A DNA stretch of 54,792 nt from 79-D21 sp964521575 (GCA_964521575.1 CAZFSR010000013.1:1-54792); one strand, 5' to 3'. Shown: positions 25,217 to 34,057, counted from the first letter of the stretch. Made by a program: numbers and translations. The notes: generated by a model from the sequence alone, not told the origin.

Positions 25217-25317
25217 GGTCTACCCCCTCGAGCCCAGGGATGTTGGGGAGATTTCCCTGTTCCCTATGATATTCGATCCTGCCGCCGTTGTATGATGAGA
25301 GAAGGAGGGATGAAAGG

Positions 25318-26214
25318 GTGAAGGGATTGAAGCGTAGGGGGCTCCAGGCCCTGTTTTCCGGGGTCTTTTTTATGGTCCTGTTCATCGGGGCGGCAGGGGC
25401 CCAGGCCCCTTGCCCCGCGATCGTTCTTTCCAGGGATGGAACTCCCATCTCCTACGAGGTTCATGGTGCTGGAGAACCGACCCTCGTTTTCGTCCACGGC
25501 TGGAGTTGCGATGCCCGCTACTGGCGGGAGCAGGTTCCTCATTTCTCGAAAAGGCACCGGGTCGTCACGATCGACCTCGCAGGGCACGGTCATTCCGGGA
25601 TGGGACGTGAGTGCTACACGATGGCTTCTTTCGGTGAGGACGTAAAGGCCGTAACGGAGGCGATCGGAAGCCGAACCGTGATCCTTGTGGGGCACTCGAT
25701 GGGAGGATCCGTGATCGCGGAGGCTGCCCGCCTCATGCCGGAGCGGGTGATCGGCCTCGTGGGTGTCGATACGCTCGAGAACGTCGAGTATCCGATGACA
25801 CTGGAGGCGCTCGAGGCGATGGTCGCTCCTTTTGAAAAAGATTTCGTGTCAGGCTGTCGCGGGTTCGTGGAGGAAATGCTGGTTCCCGGATCCGATCCAG
25901 GCCTTCGGGACTGGATTCTCGCCGACATGTCCTCCGCCCCGCCCGCCGTGGCCATCAGCGCGATGAGGGAGATGCTGTCGGAGTATGTTTCCGGTGAGGC
26001 GGCGAGAGTGTTCGAAGGGCTGCCTATCCCGGTCGTCACCGTGAACGGCGGCCTTTGGCCGATCGACTACGCGGCAAATCGCAGGCACATGTTTTCCTAT
26101 GATGCGATCATCCTGGAAAAAGCGGATCATTTCCTCATGCTCAACCGGGCGAAGGAGTTCAACCGGGCACTGGAGAAGGCAATCCTCAGGCTGGCCAGGT
26201 CCTCGGAGCGTTAG
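25318..26214 (+). CDS. secreted alpha/beta hydrolase
   Basis: About 298 residues with an N-terminal signal sequence (FFMVLFIGAAGAQA). The mature part has LVFVHGWSCDARYW, nucleophile elbow GHSMGGS, and a late HFLMLNRAKEFN with the catalytic His. GTG start chosen because AAGGAGGG precedes it at nine bases. Probable periplasmic esterase or lipase-like enzyme of unknown substrate. Divergent from the methyltransferase gene. Confidence 0.88.
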   Translation: MKGLKRRGLQALFSGVFFMVLFIGAAGAQAPCPAIVLSRDGTPISYEVHGAGEPTLVFVHGWSCDARYWREQVPHFSKRHRVVTIDLAGHGHSGMGRECYTMASFGEDVKAVTEAIGSRTVILVGHSMGGSVIAEAARLMPERVIGLVGVDTLENVEYPMTLEALEAMVAPFEKDFVSGCRGFVEEMLVPGSDPGLRDWILADMSSAPPAVAISAMREMLSEYVSGEAARVFEGLPIPVVTVNGGLWPIDYAANRRHMFSYDAIILEKADHFLMLNRAKEFNRALEKAILRLARSSER

Positions 26215-26315
26215 GCGGAGCTAGGCGGATTGAGTATTTTTACGTGGACTTGGCGGGCTGTCGAGGGTAGACTTTACCCCGCAACACGGAAATATCCAAA
26301 AGGAGGGTGTTTGTT

Positions 26316-26756
26316 TTGAGGGTTTCAAGCAAGAAGGTGGTTCTTTTTACGGTCCTGGTCGGCTTTATCCTGTCAATGGCCGCGGGGATCGCCCTGGCCG
26401 AGGAAAAGATCGGGGTTGTCGAGCCGCAGAAAGTCCTTTCCCAGCACCCGAAGATAGCCCAGGTCAGCAAGCAGGTCCAGGCGATCGTCCAGAAGAAGCA
26501 GGCCGAAGCCAAGAGTGCGATCGAAAAGGAAAAGGACGACAAAAAAAAGGAAGAGATTTACAAGACGAAGCGCAATGAGGCCGCAACGGAAGAGCAGAAA
26601 CTGATGGCGCCCCTGTTCAAGGACATCGACCTCGCCATTCGTTCGGTTGCCAAGGCCAAGGGCCTGACCATGGTGATCAGCAAGGCCCAGGTTTTTGTCG
26701 GCGGGGTGGATATCACGGAAGACGTGATCCAGGAATTGAAAAAGAAAGCCCAGTGA
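26316..26756 (+). CDS. OmpH/Skp-like periplasmic chaperone, copy 2
   Basis: 146 residues, the same length as copy 1 at 22888, with aligned parts throughout: signal peptide, KIGVVEPQKVLSQHPKIAQV, a Lys/Glu-rich coiled coil, and AKGLTMVISKAQVFVGGVDI. Start is TTG: AAAAGGAGGG precedes it by seven bases and the N-terminus then aligns with copy 1 (MRVSSKK against MVSCKK). A GTG nine bases upstream is too close to the ribosome site. Conserved sequence before the gene suggests duplication of the whole transcription unit. Confidence 0.87.
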   Translation: MRVSSKKVVLFTVLVGFILSMAAGIALAEEKIGVVEPQKVLSQHPKIAQVSKQVQAIVQKKQAEAKSAIEKEKDDKKKEEIYKTKRNEAATEEQKLMAPLFKDIDLAIRSVAKAKGLTMVISKAQVFVGGVDITEDVIQELKKKAQ

Positions 26757-26773
26757 TCCGGGAAAACAGGCCA

Positions 26774-26825
26774 GGCAGGCAAATCGAAGGGGGATCCCGC
26801 GGGATCCCCCTTCGATTTGCCTGCC
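26774..26825. terminator. 52-base perfect palindrome, possible bidirectional terminator
   Basis: Arms of 25 bases at 26774-26798 and 26801-26825 are exact complements with GC at the centre, so the whole 52 bases are self-complementary. It lies 18 bases after the second Skp-like stop. There is no T run, which is unusual for a rho-independent terminator. Confidence 0.7.
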
Positions 26826-26991
26826 TTCCACCCGTCGTCTTACTTTCGGCCGAATCCTTCCTTTCGTCATGGACTGGATTGGGGCGACTGGCATGACGTG
26901 ACGGGAGTGAAACATCCGGAAAGAGTGCAGGAAAGTCCCGGCAGGCGGATAATGAATCAGAATCGACCCTTTGCCTCTGGAGGCGAAGTCC

Positions 26992-27441
26992 ATGGTCCTT
27001 GTCGAAAACTGCCCGTTGGACACGATCATCCTCGAGAGGATGATCCGGGACCCCGAGGATTTGAAACTCGTTTGGCCGCTAGCCCGTATCCCTTTTGACC
27101 ACGACCAGTGGAGGGAGGTCCTTGACCCGGCCAAGGGGGCCATCTCCTTCCTGGTTTACGAAGGAGAAAGCCTTGTTGGACATGCCGCCCTCGACAGGGC
27201 GGAAGATCCTCAAACCCGGGTGGTGAGATTCCTTTACATCCTCCCGGAAGTGAGAGATCGAGGCATGGGGCAAAAGCTCCTGGACCTCCTGGAGGCGTAT
27301 GCCAGGGACAGGTTGAAGGCTGAACGCCTGGTTCTGAAGGTCCGGACCTTCAACGATAGGGCGATCGCCTGCTATCGGAAAAGCGGCTTTGCCGAGTTCT
27401 ACAGGGAAGGCACCCTGGTGTTGATGGAAAAGACAATTTAG
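26992..27441 (+). CDS. GNAT-family N-acetyltransferase
   Basis: 149 residues with FLYILPEVRDRGMGQKLLDL (acetyl-CoA-binding loop) and the ACYRKSGFAEF motif, as in RimI-like acetyltransferases. The acceptor is unknown. ATG at 26992 follows GGAGGCG. The cupin gene starts 13 bases after its stop on the same strand and is probably co-transcribed. Confidence 0.88.
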   Translation: MVLVENCPLDTIILERMIRDPEDLKLVWPLARIPFDHDQWREVLDPAKGAISFLVYEGESLVGHAALDRAEDPQTRVVRFLYILPEVRDRGMGQKLLDLLEAYARDRLKAERLVLKVRTFNDRAIACYRKSGFAEFYREGTLVLMEKTI

Positions 27442-27454
27442 GGGGGATTTTCTC

Positions 27455-27832
27455 GTGGGTGCGGATAAGAACTTGGTGTATGCGGGACGTCTTGAAGACC
27501 TTCCCGTGATTCAGGCGAACGATCACGGAGAGACGGAAAAAAGGATCGTTTTTGGGCCGGGGCGATTTTGGGACGATTACGTCGCAAGATTCTTCACAAC
27601 GGGACCGGGGTCGACGACACCTTTTCATGCGCATGACTGGCCGCATTACATTCTCATTTTGGAAGGTTCGGCAAAGGGGTTGATCATGGGGCAGGAAGTC
27701 GAAATTTCCGCCGGTTCCTGGGCCTTTGTCCCGCCGAACACCGAACACTCCTTCGAAAATACGGGAAGCGGGAACCTGAAATTCATTTGCATCGTCCCGA
27801 AAAAGGGGGACCTGTATTGGCTGGATCATTAG
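27455..27832 (+). CDS. cupin-domain protein
   Basis: 125 residues of a single cupin barrel. Motif 1 is STTPFHAHDWPHYILILEG with His metal ligands, and motif 2 is GSWAFVPPNTEHSFEN. No signal peptide. GTG start after GGGGGG. Small cupins may be isomerases, dioxygenases or sensors; no assignment is possible. It follows the GNAT gene and is followed by a terminator. Confidence 0.85.
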   Translation: MGADKNLVYAGRLEDLPVIQANDHGETEKRIVFGPGRFWDDYVARFFTTGPGSTTPFHAHDWPHYILILEGSAKGLIMGQEVEISAGSWAFVPPNTEHSFENTGSGNLKFICIVPKKGDLYWLDH

Positions 27833-27882
27833 GAGAAGCGCTTGAGGAAACCGGATCATGCTTCGTTGCGCATGTTTTTGGC

Positions 27883-27916
27883 CGGGCCCCGGACGGAATG
27901 AGCCGGGGCCCGTTTT
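27883..27916 (+). terminator. terminator of GNAT-cupin operon
   Basis: CGGGCCCCGG at 27883-27892 pairs perfectly with 27903-27912 and is followed by TTTTATT. Confidence 0.8.
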
Positions 27917-28020
27917 ATTATGTATACGCGCGTGATTTAATATTAACTATATTTTTCAAGAAAAATAACAGAGATATAATAACGATGGATTTTGAGGAAT
28001 ACACAATGAATAGAAAAATT

Positions 28021-28035
28021 AGGCATTAAATGCCT
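28021..28035. promoter_or_regulatory. inverted repeat upstream of glutamate dehydrogenase
   Basis: AGGCATT-A-AATGCCT, a perfect 7-base inverted repeat around one base, about 45 bases after the AT-rich promoter candidate and 93 before the start codon. It could be an operator or a leader hairpin. Confidence 0.45.
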
Positions 28036-28127
28036 GGAGAGGGGAGGTGAGAGAGGTATAGCGGCGTCTATCGGGGAGAGAGATCGAGAGTGCCATAACC
28101 CACGAAACCGAGGAGGAGGCGACAGGC

Positions 28128-29375
28128 ATGTCGAGGATGAATCCGTATGAAATGTTCCTAAAGCAGGTTGATGAGGCAACTCCATACCTGAATGTCGAGC
28201 AGGAATTCATCGACATCCTCAAGGAACCCAAGGAAGTCCTGGAGATTTCCATCCCGTTGCGCCTTGAAGACGGGAGCGTCAAGATCGTGAAGGGATGGCG
28301 CAGCCACCACAACAATGCCTTGGGCCCCTATAAGGGGGGTGTCCGTTATCATCCGAACGTTTCGAAAGATGAAGTTATGGCCCTTTCGGCCTGGATGTCG
28401 ATAAAGTGCGCTACCGCAATGCTCCCTTACGGGGGTGGTAAGGGTGGGGTCCGGATTGCCCCGCGCGAGCTTTCCAAGGGTGAGCTGGAGCGGCTGAGTC
28501 GGGCCTATGCCCTTGGAATTTCCCGTTTCGTCGGGACCGACGTGGATGTCCCGGCCCCGGATGTCTATACCAACCCGCAGGTCATGTCGTGGTTCCTCGA
28601 CACTTACGAGAAAGTGAGGGGATGGAGCGAGCCTTCGTGTTACACCGGCAAGCCCATCGAACTCGGGGGATCCCTCGGACGGGGGGATGCCACGGCGAGA
28701 GGAGGCATGTACGTTCTCCGAGAGGCGCTGAAGGAAATGGGACTTCTCGGCAAATCGCTGACAGCGATCATCCAGGGGTATGGCAATGCCGGCAGTTTTG
28801 CGCATGCCCTCTACGAGGAGATCGGGATCACCGTTGTCGGGGCGTCGGACAGCAAGGGCGGGACTTTCAACCCGAAGGGCTTGAAATACGATGACCTGAT
28901 GAAGCACAAGAAGGTCAGCGGAACCGTAGCGGACTTCCCTGGAGGAGAAAGGGTGACGACCGACGACATTCTCGAGGCTCGGGCCGACATCCTCATCCCG
29001 GCCGCTCTTGAAGGAGTGCTGAACGAGGCCAACGCAGGAAAAGTCAACGCGAGGGTCGTGCTCGAGCTGGCAAACGGGCCGACAACGCCAGAAGCGGAAG
29101 CGATCCTGAACGACAAGGACATCCTGGTGATTCCCGACGTTCTCGCTAATTCCGGCGGCGTGACCGTCAGCTGCTTCGAATGGATCCAGGGACGCACCGG
29201 GGATTTCTGGACCGAAAAAACGGTCCACGAGAAACTCGATGAACGCCTCACCCATGCTTTCCACGAGATCTGGAAAATCAAGAAACAGCACAATATCCGG
29301 ATGCGCCAGGCGACATACGTGAGGGCGATGGGCCGGATCATTTCCGCGATGCGCTTCCGCGGGATCTGGCCGTAG
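28128..29375 (+). CDS. gdhA: Glu/Leu/Phe/Val dehydrogenase (glutamate dehydrogenase)
   Basis: 415 residues. The N-terminal substrate domain has GPYKGGVRYHPNV, SIKCATAMLPYGGGKGG with the active-site Lys residues (about 93-107), and VDVPAPDVYTN. The NAD(P) Rossmann domain has IQGYGNAGSFAHA, then DILIPAALEGVLN and ANSGGVTVSCFEW. It interconverts glutamate and 2-oxoglutarate with ammonia. In an amino-acid fermenter it probably runs in the deaminating direction, feeding transaminases such as ilvE; this is inference. Length is typical of the hexameric small GDH. Confidence 0.93.
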   Translation: MSRMNPYEMFLKQVDEATPYLNVEQEFIDILKEPKEVLEISIPLRLEDGSVKIVKGWRSHHNNALGPYKGGVRYHPNVSKDEVMALSAWMSIKCATAMLPYGGGKGGVRIAPRELSKGELERLSRAYALGISRFVGTDVDVPAPDVYTNPQVMSWFLDTYEKVRGWSEPSCYTGKPIELGGSLGRGDATARGGMYVLREALKEMGLLGKSLTAIIQGYGNAGSFAHALYEEIGITVVGASDSKGGTFNPKGLKYDDLMKHKKVSGTVADFPGGERVTTDDILEARADILIPAALEGVLNEANAGKVNARVVLELANGPTTPEAEAILNDKDILVIPDVLANSGGVTVSCFEWIQGRTGDFWTEKTVHEKLDERLTHAFHEIWKIKKQHNIRMRQATYVRAMGRIISAMRFRGIWP

Positions 29376-29443
29376 GAGGGGGCGACGGCATCTTCATGCG
29401 GGTGCGGGTTCCTTCGCCCTTGTGCCATCCTGGAGGAGCGTAA

Positions 29444-30061
29444 ATGGAGGAACTTCGCGAAAAATTGCTGGAAAAGGTCAAGGATTTGCCCGGTTTGACG
29501 GACCGGGAAATTGCGGACCGCCTGTTGGGCAAGAAAGCCAGAGTGCAGTCGGTCAATTGGGCGGCGCATTGCCTGGAAAGAAGACGCCTCCTCGAACGCC
29601 GACGCCGGCCTGATGGGAAGATCGGGAACTATGCGGCCGGGGTGGCCGTAGCGGATGCAGAAGAACGAATCATTAAGGAAAAGCCCCCGGTCGTCCAGAT
29701 GTCGGAAGACGAAGTCAAGAGAAGCGTCAGGGAGTGGCTGGAGCGCGAAGGATGGTCCGTGATCGTCAATCGGAATCCCGGGTGCGGCGCGGATATCGAA
29801 GCCCGGCGTGGAAACGGTCGTTGGGTCATCGAAGCGAGAGGCAGCGGGTCGAAAAACGAGATCAGAAGCCACTACTTTCTGTCAGTCCTTGGGGAAACCC
29901 TGCAGCGGATGGACAGCCAGGGGGCGCGCTATAGTGTCGCCTTTCCGGACATGAAAAAGTTCCGGAACCTGTGGGAGAAATTTCCGGCTTTAGGGAAGTC
30001 TCGAACCGGGATAACCGCTCTGTTCGTCGGAAGCGACGGGGGAGTGGAGGAAAAGCAATAG
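29444..30061 (+). CDS. unassigned protein: winged helix plus nuclease-like domain
   Basis: 205 residues with no family name recognised. The first about 60 residues (LPGLTDREIADRLLGKKARV, then RRRLLERRRR) look like a winged helix-turn-helix. The C-terminal half has MSEDEVKRSVREWLEREGWS and GADIEARRGNGRWVIEARGS, resembling the D-x(n)-E-x-K core of restriction-endonuclease-fold proteins, except that the expected Lys is Arg. It could be a DNA-binding nuclease or an inactive relative acting as a regulator. It lies 68 bases after gdhA and ends at a 50-base palindrome. Confidence 0.7.
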   Translation: MEELREKLLEKVKDLPGLTDREIADRLLGKKARVQSVNWAAHCLERRRLLERRRRPDGKIGNYAAGVAVADAEERIIKEKPPVVQMSEDEVKRSVREWLEREGWSVIVNRNPGCGADIEARRGNGRWVIEARGSGSKNEIRSHYFLSVLGETLQRMDSQGARYSVAFPDMKKFRNLWEKFPALGKSRTGITALFVGSDGGVEEKQ

Positions 30062-30110
30062 GGGCAGGAAAGGGGCAGGGCTCCGCGGAGCCCTGCCCCT
30101 TTCCTGCCCC
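30061..30110. terminator. 50-base perfect palindrome between convergent genes
   Basis: Two 25-base arms, 30061-30085 and 30086-30110, are exact complements with no loop. It overlaps the last base of the upstream stop and lies 22 bases from the end of the convergent MFS gene. A bidirectional terminator is the likely role; no T run. Confidence 0.7.
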
Positions 30111-30132
30111 TTCGGTTAAGCGGAGGGGGCCG

Positions 30133-31377
30133 CTATTGTTCCAGCGCAAGGGTGATTTGCCCTTCGAGGCGGTCGATTTTCCTCATGAGGAACAGGGCAG
30201 AGGATGTGCACAGCAGGCCGCAGGCGAACAGGGACCACCCAGTTCCGACAAGGTCCCCCAGCTTTCCGGACAGGAGGCTTCCGAAAGGCGGGATACCAAG
30301 GATCGCGAATGTGTAGAGCGCCATGATCCGGCTCCTGCTTTCCCTGGGGACCATCGCCTGAAGCAGGGTGTTGCAGCTGATCGTGCTCGTGACCATGCAG
30401 AAACCCACGGGAGCGGCGAGCGCGATTCCCATGGAAATGTTTCTTGAAAGGGAAAACAGAAGGACCGACACGCCAAACCCGACACACGCCCTTGTGCACC
30501 ACCAGCCGAGTTTTCTGCTGGATTTGAGCGAGGCCATCAGGAAAGAGCCACCCAGCGCCCCGATGGCGACACCCATCAGCAAGAACCCTAGAGTCTCCGA
30601 GGTTCCCCCGAGAACGCTTTTGGCCATCGCGGGCATCAAAACAAGGCTGGGAAAGGCGAAAAAACCCGTCGCGGCGATCAGGACAAGCAGGTAGCGGGCA
30701 GGGGCAAAATCCCTCGCCATCTGGATTCCCGCCAGCATGTCCGCCAGGGGCTGGTTCTTCCCTTGGTGTGTTATCCCCACGGGGGGGCGAACCATTTTCA
30801 TGGCCATAGCCGCATATAGGGTCGAGGAATAGGCCATCCCGTTCATGAGGAAACAGATCCCCTCCCCGACCAGGTGGATAACAAACCCTCCGATCGTCGG
30901 GCCGATCATCCGGGCAACGTTGAACACGACGGAATTCAGGGCGATGGCGTTCGAAACGTCCTCCTTGCGGTCGACCATGTAGGAAACCAGCGCGTAACGT
31001 GTGGGAAGCTCGAAGGAATCGATCAGGCCGAGAGCGAGAGCCATGCAGACAACGATCCGGAACGTCACCAGGTTCGTGATCGTCAAAAAGGAGAGCAAGA
31101 AGGCGATGCCCATACAGAGCGCCTGGCACCAAAAAAGGGTTTTGCGCAGGTCCCAGCGCTCGATCAGGGCCCCTGCAAACGGGGATAGCAGGAATATCGG
31201 CAGGGAAGCGGCAAAATCCATGACCCCCAAGGCGCTGTTCGAGCGCGTGAGCCGGAACACAAGCCACCCCATGGCGACCCGGTGCATCCACAGGCCGGAT
31301 AGGGAGATCGATTGGGCTGCGAAGAACAGCCTGTAGTTCCTGCTTCGCAAGGCGCGAAGAGTTTCCGGGATGATCAT
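30133..31377 (-). CDS. MFS transporter (EntS/MefA-like)
   Basis: About 414 residues with twelve hydrophobic segments. It starts MIIPETLRALRSRNYRLFFA and QSISLSGLWMHRVAMGWLVF, the usual opening of the enterobactin-exporter/macrolide-efflux type of major facilitator. It probably exports drugs or siderophore-like compounds; no substrate is certain. ATG at 31377 is given; a TTG two codons upstream (31383) has AAGGAG at better spacing and may be the true start. Confidence 0.88.
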   Translation of the reverse strand: MIIPETLRALRSRNYRLFFAAQSISLSGLWMHRVAMGWLVFRLTRSNSALGVMDFAASLPIFLLSPFAGALIERWDLRKTLFWCQALCMGIAFLLSFLTITNLVTFRIVVCMALALGLIDSFELPTRYALVSYMVDRKEDVSNAIALNSVVFNVARMIGPTIGGFVIHLVGEGICFLMNGMAYSSTLYAAMAMKMVRPPVGITHQGKNQPLADMLAGIQMARDFAPARYLLVLIAATGFFAFPSLVLMPAMAKSVLGGTSETLGFLLMGVAIGALGGSFLMASLKSSRKLGWWCTRACVGFGVSVLLFSLSRNISMGIALAAPVGFCMVTSTISCNTLLQAMVPRESRSRIMALYTFAILGIPPFGSLLSGKLGDLVGTGWSLFACGLLCTSSALFLMRKIDRLEGQITLALEQ

Positions 31378-31554
31378 TTTCAAAAGGTGGACTCCTTGTG
31401 GACCGGGAGGCTTGAGTTGGCCTGAATTTCCTTCATTCTGTCCCAAGATGGCTGTGAATGCAACCTTTTTGTTCGATCGCCGTAATATCGCGAAGTGATG
31501 GTAGACTTATTAAGCGGGTTGGTGAATGGACAAAAAAATGAAAGGAGCTTGAGC

Positions 31555-32568
31555 ATGATCCGTTTTAAACGAATCATCAATGTCGTAGATGCGCATACGG
31601 CCGGAGAACCGATTCGAATCGTGACCTCCGGGTTGCCCCTGATCAAGGGAGAGACCATGCTGGAAAGGCTCGAATGGTTCGAGAAGAACCTCGATGAGGT
31701 CCGCAATTTGATCATGAGGGAGCCCAGGGGGCATCGGGACATGTTCGGCTGCGTGATCACCCCGCCGGCGTCCCTGGATGGGGATTTCGGCGTGCTGTTC
31801 ACCCATACCACCGGACAGGCGACCATGTGCGGGCACGGAACGATCGGGGTTGCGAAGGTGGCTTTGGAAACGGGGATCGTCCCGGCGGTAGAGGGGGAAA
31901 ATCTCGTGCGGATCGATACTCCTGCCGGACGCGTAACCGCCACGGCTAGGGTCGAGGATGGCTATGTGAAGGAGGTTGCTTTCCAGAACGTGCCCTCCTT
32001 TCTTTATCGGGACAGCATGAAAGTTTGTGTGCCTGGCCTGGGTGACCTGGAGATTGCGATCTCTTACGGAGGGGATTTCTATATTTTCGTCGAGGCCGAG
32101 GCTCTTGGAGTGGAGATCTGCCCAAAAAATGCCCATGAGATATCCCGGAAAGCGATGCTGATCAAGGATTGGGGAAACGAGAACCTGGACATCGTTCACC
32201 CCGAGTATCCCGAGATCCACGAGGTCTACGGCACGATCGTCACGGGCAGGACGGAAAGGACGGAAAGAGGTTGGAAATCCCAGGAGGTCTGCGTTTTTGC
32301 AGAGGGTGCCGTGGACCGTTCACCTTGCGGGACGGGGACTTCCGCCCGGATGGCGCTCCTGTATGGCCGGGGCGAAATGAATCCTGGCGAGGAATTGGAC
32401 AACGGTAGCATAATCGGCACCCGCTTCAGGGGAACCATTGACAGGACAGTGACGGTTGGTGGCATCAAGGGGATACTCCCCAGGATCGCGGGCTCGGCCT
32501 GGATCACGGGGTTCAGCCAGCTCGTCCTTGACCCGGCGGACCCCTTGCCGGAAGGATTTTTGGTCTAG
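31555..32568 (+). CDS. proline racemase family protein
   Basis: 337 residues. Both catalytic cysteines of the racemase/epimerase type are present: MCGHGTIG (Cys about 92) and DRSPCGTGTS (Cys about 258). This rules out the dehydratase subgroup, which has Thr at the second place. DAHTAGEPIRIV is at the N-terminus. It interconverts L- and D-proline or hydroxyproline epimers; the two cannot be separated here. ATG at 31555 follows AAAGGAG. In anaerobes this step can feed D-proline reductase, but no prd genes are seen in the window. Confidence 0.92.
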   Translation: MIRFKRIINVVDAHTAGEPIRIVTSGLPLIKGETMLERLEWFEKNLDEVRNLIMREPRGHRDMFGCVITPPASLDGDFGVLFTHTTGQATMCGHGTIGVAKVALETGIVPAVEGENLVRIDTPAGRVTATARVEDGYVKEVAFQNVPSFLYRDSMKVCVPGLGDLEIAISYGGDFYIFVEAEALGVEICPKNAHEISRKAMLIKDWGNENLDIVHPEYPEIHEVYGTIVTGRTERTERGWKSQEVCVFAEGAVDRSPCGTGTSARMALLYGRGEMNPGEELDNGSIIGTRFRGTIDRTVTVGGIKGILPRIAGSAWITGFSQLVLDPADPLPEGFLV

Positions 32569-32613
32569 CGAGCGTCAGGAACGCTCAAGCCTTTTCAGCG
32601 GAGGGATCACAAG

Positions 32614-33207
32614 ATGTCGGAAAAGTACCCAGAACAGATGTCGCATCTTCGAAAACCGGACGAAAGGGAGGTTCCGGCCGAACTCCAGGAATTGTTCGAC
32701 AAAACCACGGATGCCATGATGGAAAACTGGGGGTTCATCAACAACCTGTTCAGGGTCCTGCCGCTAAACGCGAGGCAATACAAGGCTTTTCTAGACTTCA
32801 AGGACTCCCTGTTCAATGAACGGTATTGTTACTTGAGCAACATCGAGAAGGAAATGATCGGGCTTGTCGTTTCATCCACCAACGGGTGTGCCTATTGCCT
32901 GACCACCCATAGCGATACCCTGCGGGGGATGACCAAGGATCCTGCATGGGTGGACAAGCTCTGCTACAACTACAGGAGCGCGGAATTGACAGCCAGGCAG
33001 CGCGCCCTTTGCAATTTCGCCTATTTCCTGACCGCCTATCCAAGAGAGATCACCACGGAATGGGTGGACAAGCTCCGGGAAGCAGGGTTGGACGATCACG
33101 AGATCCTCGAGGCGAGCTACGTCGTTGGTTTCTTCAACTACACCAACCGCTGGGTTGCCGTAATCGGGGCCAAGCCTAACGAAGGGCATTATTCCCACAA
33201 TCGCTAA
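32614..33207 (+). CDS. AhpD-like (carboxymuconolactone decarboxylase family) protein
   Basis: 197 residues. Contains NGCAYCLTTHSDTLR, the C-x2-C-x3-H redox/proton-relay motif of AhpD-type alkylhydroperoxidases, in the subgroup of peroxidase-related enzymes of about 190 residues. It lies 45 bases after the proline racemase on the same strand, so co-transcription is likely. The physiological substrate is unknown. Confidence 0.88.
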   Translation: MSEKYPEQMSHLRKPDEREVPAELQELFDKTTDAMMENWGFINNLFRVLPLNARQYKAFLDFKDSLFNERYCYLSNIEKEMIGLVVSSTNGCAYCLTTHSDTLRGMTKDPAWVDKLCYNYRSAELTARQRALCNFAYFLTAYPREITTEWVDKLREAGLDDHEILEASYVVGFFNYTNRWVAVIGAKPNEGHYSHNR

Positions 33208-33373
33208 GTCGGGAAGGAAAGGGATCTGCAAATTGCGGGAATAATCACAAATGTGTCGTTTCACCCATTCACTTGCAAGATTAAACCGGATGTGATAGAG
33301 TCTCTCCAACCTCAAATCTGTACCACCACCTCCTGATAGGCTCCGGCCTGACCCCCCGGGGCCTTTCGCTTTT

Positions 33374-34057
33374 TCAGTCTTTAAACCGGCCCTGCTCGGC
33401 CAGGGTTTCCAGGTCTTTGGGCTTGAGCAACAGAACCTCGCCGCAGCAGTCCCGGATCAGGCCTCGTGCGGAAAGGTCGGAAAAGATGCGGGACAGCGTT
33501 TCGGGTGTCGTTCCCAGCATACCGGCAATCTGGGCTTTCGAGGACCCTAGAGTGAAACGCAACGCCCCACCCTGTTTCTGCGACAGCCGGAGAAGATGCC
33601 CGGCCAATCGTCCCGGAACCTCTTTCAAAGCCAGTCCTTCCACTTGTGCCGTCAATTCCCGCAGGCGCGCAGAGAGGACCGCGAGCATTTCCAGGGCAAT
33701 CGAAGGGTCTTTGCCGACAAGATCGACAAAAGCTTGCCTGGGAAAGAAGAAAAGGTCGCTCTCCACAAGGGCCTCGGCCCCGGCGGGAAAGGTTTTTCCG
33801 GCATAGACGGCCGCTTGCCCGATATGGTCCCCTGCCCTGCAGATGTGGAGGATGGCTTCCTTGCCGTCCGGAGTTACCTTGAAGACTTTAACCCTGCCCC
33901 TGGCGACAACGTAGAAGCCGTCACCCTCATCCCCCTCGACAAAAACGGTTTCCCCCTTTTTGAAGGTCCGGAGAACCGAGACGGATTCAACTTTCAGCAA
34001 GTCTTCCCTTGAAAGTCCATCGAAACCGGGGACCTGGGCAATGATCGTTGTTGTCAT
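33374..34057 (-). CDS. Crp/Fnr-family regulator, likely HcpR-like
   Basis: 227 residues. An N-terminal cyclic-nucleotide-binding-like barrel (FKKGETVFVEGDEGDGFYVV and GRVKVFKVTPDGKEAI) is followed by a dimer helix and a Crp-type winged helix (SKAQIAGMLGTTPETLSRIF). The N-terminal Cys cluster of true FNR is absent. It is divergent from hcp with an FNR-type box between, the arrangement of HcpR nitrosative-stress regulators. That role is inferred from context. ATG at 34057 follows GAGGAGGGG; upstream codons lack a ribosome site. Confidence 0.88.
   Translation of the reverse strand: MTTTIIAQVPGFDGLSREDLLKVESVSVLRTFKKGETVFVEGDEGDGFYVVARGRVKVFKVTPDGKEAILHICRAGDHIGQAAVYAGKTFPAGAEALVESDLFFFPRQAFVDLVGKDPSIALEMLAVLSARLRELTAQVEGLALKEVPGRLAGHLLRLSQKQGGALRFTLGSSKAQIAGMLGTTPETLSRIFSDLSARGLIRDCCGEVLLLKPKDLETLAEQGRFKD

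Larger units (their letters stand above)
27833..28127. other. regulatory region upstream of glutamate dehydrogenase
   Basis: 295 bases. The first part ends the preceding operon (terminator at 27883). The next 100 bases are strikingly AT-rich (27915-28030) with a GATATAATAA at about 27971, a candidate promoter. A 15-base inverted repeat follows at 28021, then a purine-rich leader with GAGGAGGAGG before the gene. Confidence 0.5.

Noticed and set aside
28158..29291. 377-codon minus-strand frame opposite glutamate dehydrogenase
   Set aside because: It is a shadow of the GC-rich codon pattern of gdhA and has no ribosome site or family motif.
30116..31291. Second long minus-strand frame over the MFS gene
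   Set aside because: It is rich in Arg, Gly and Pro as out-of-frame GC-rich sequence, with no membrane segments; the MFS frame is the real one.
33208..33373. Possible terminator between the convergent AhpD-like and Crp/Fnr genes
   Set aside because: GC-rich blocks near 33340-33365 do not make a clean stem with a T run.
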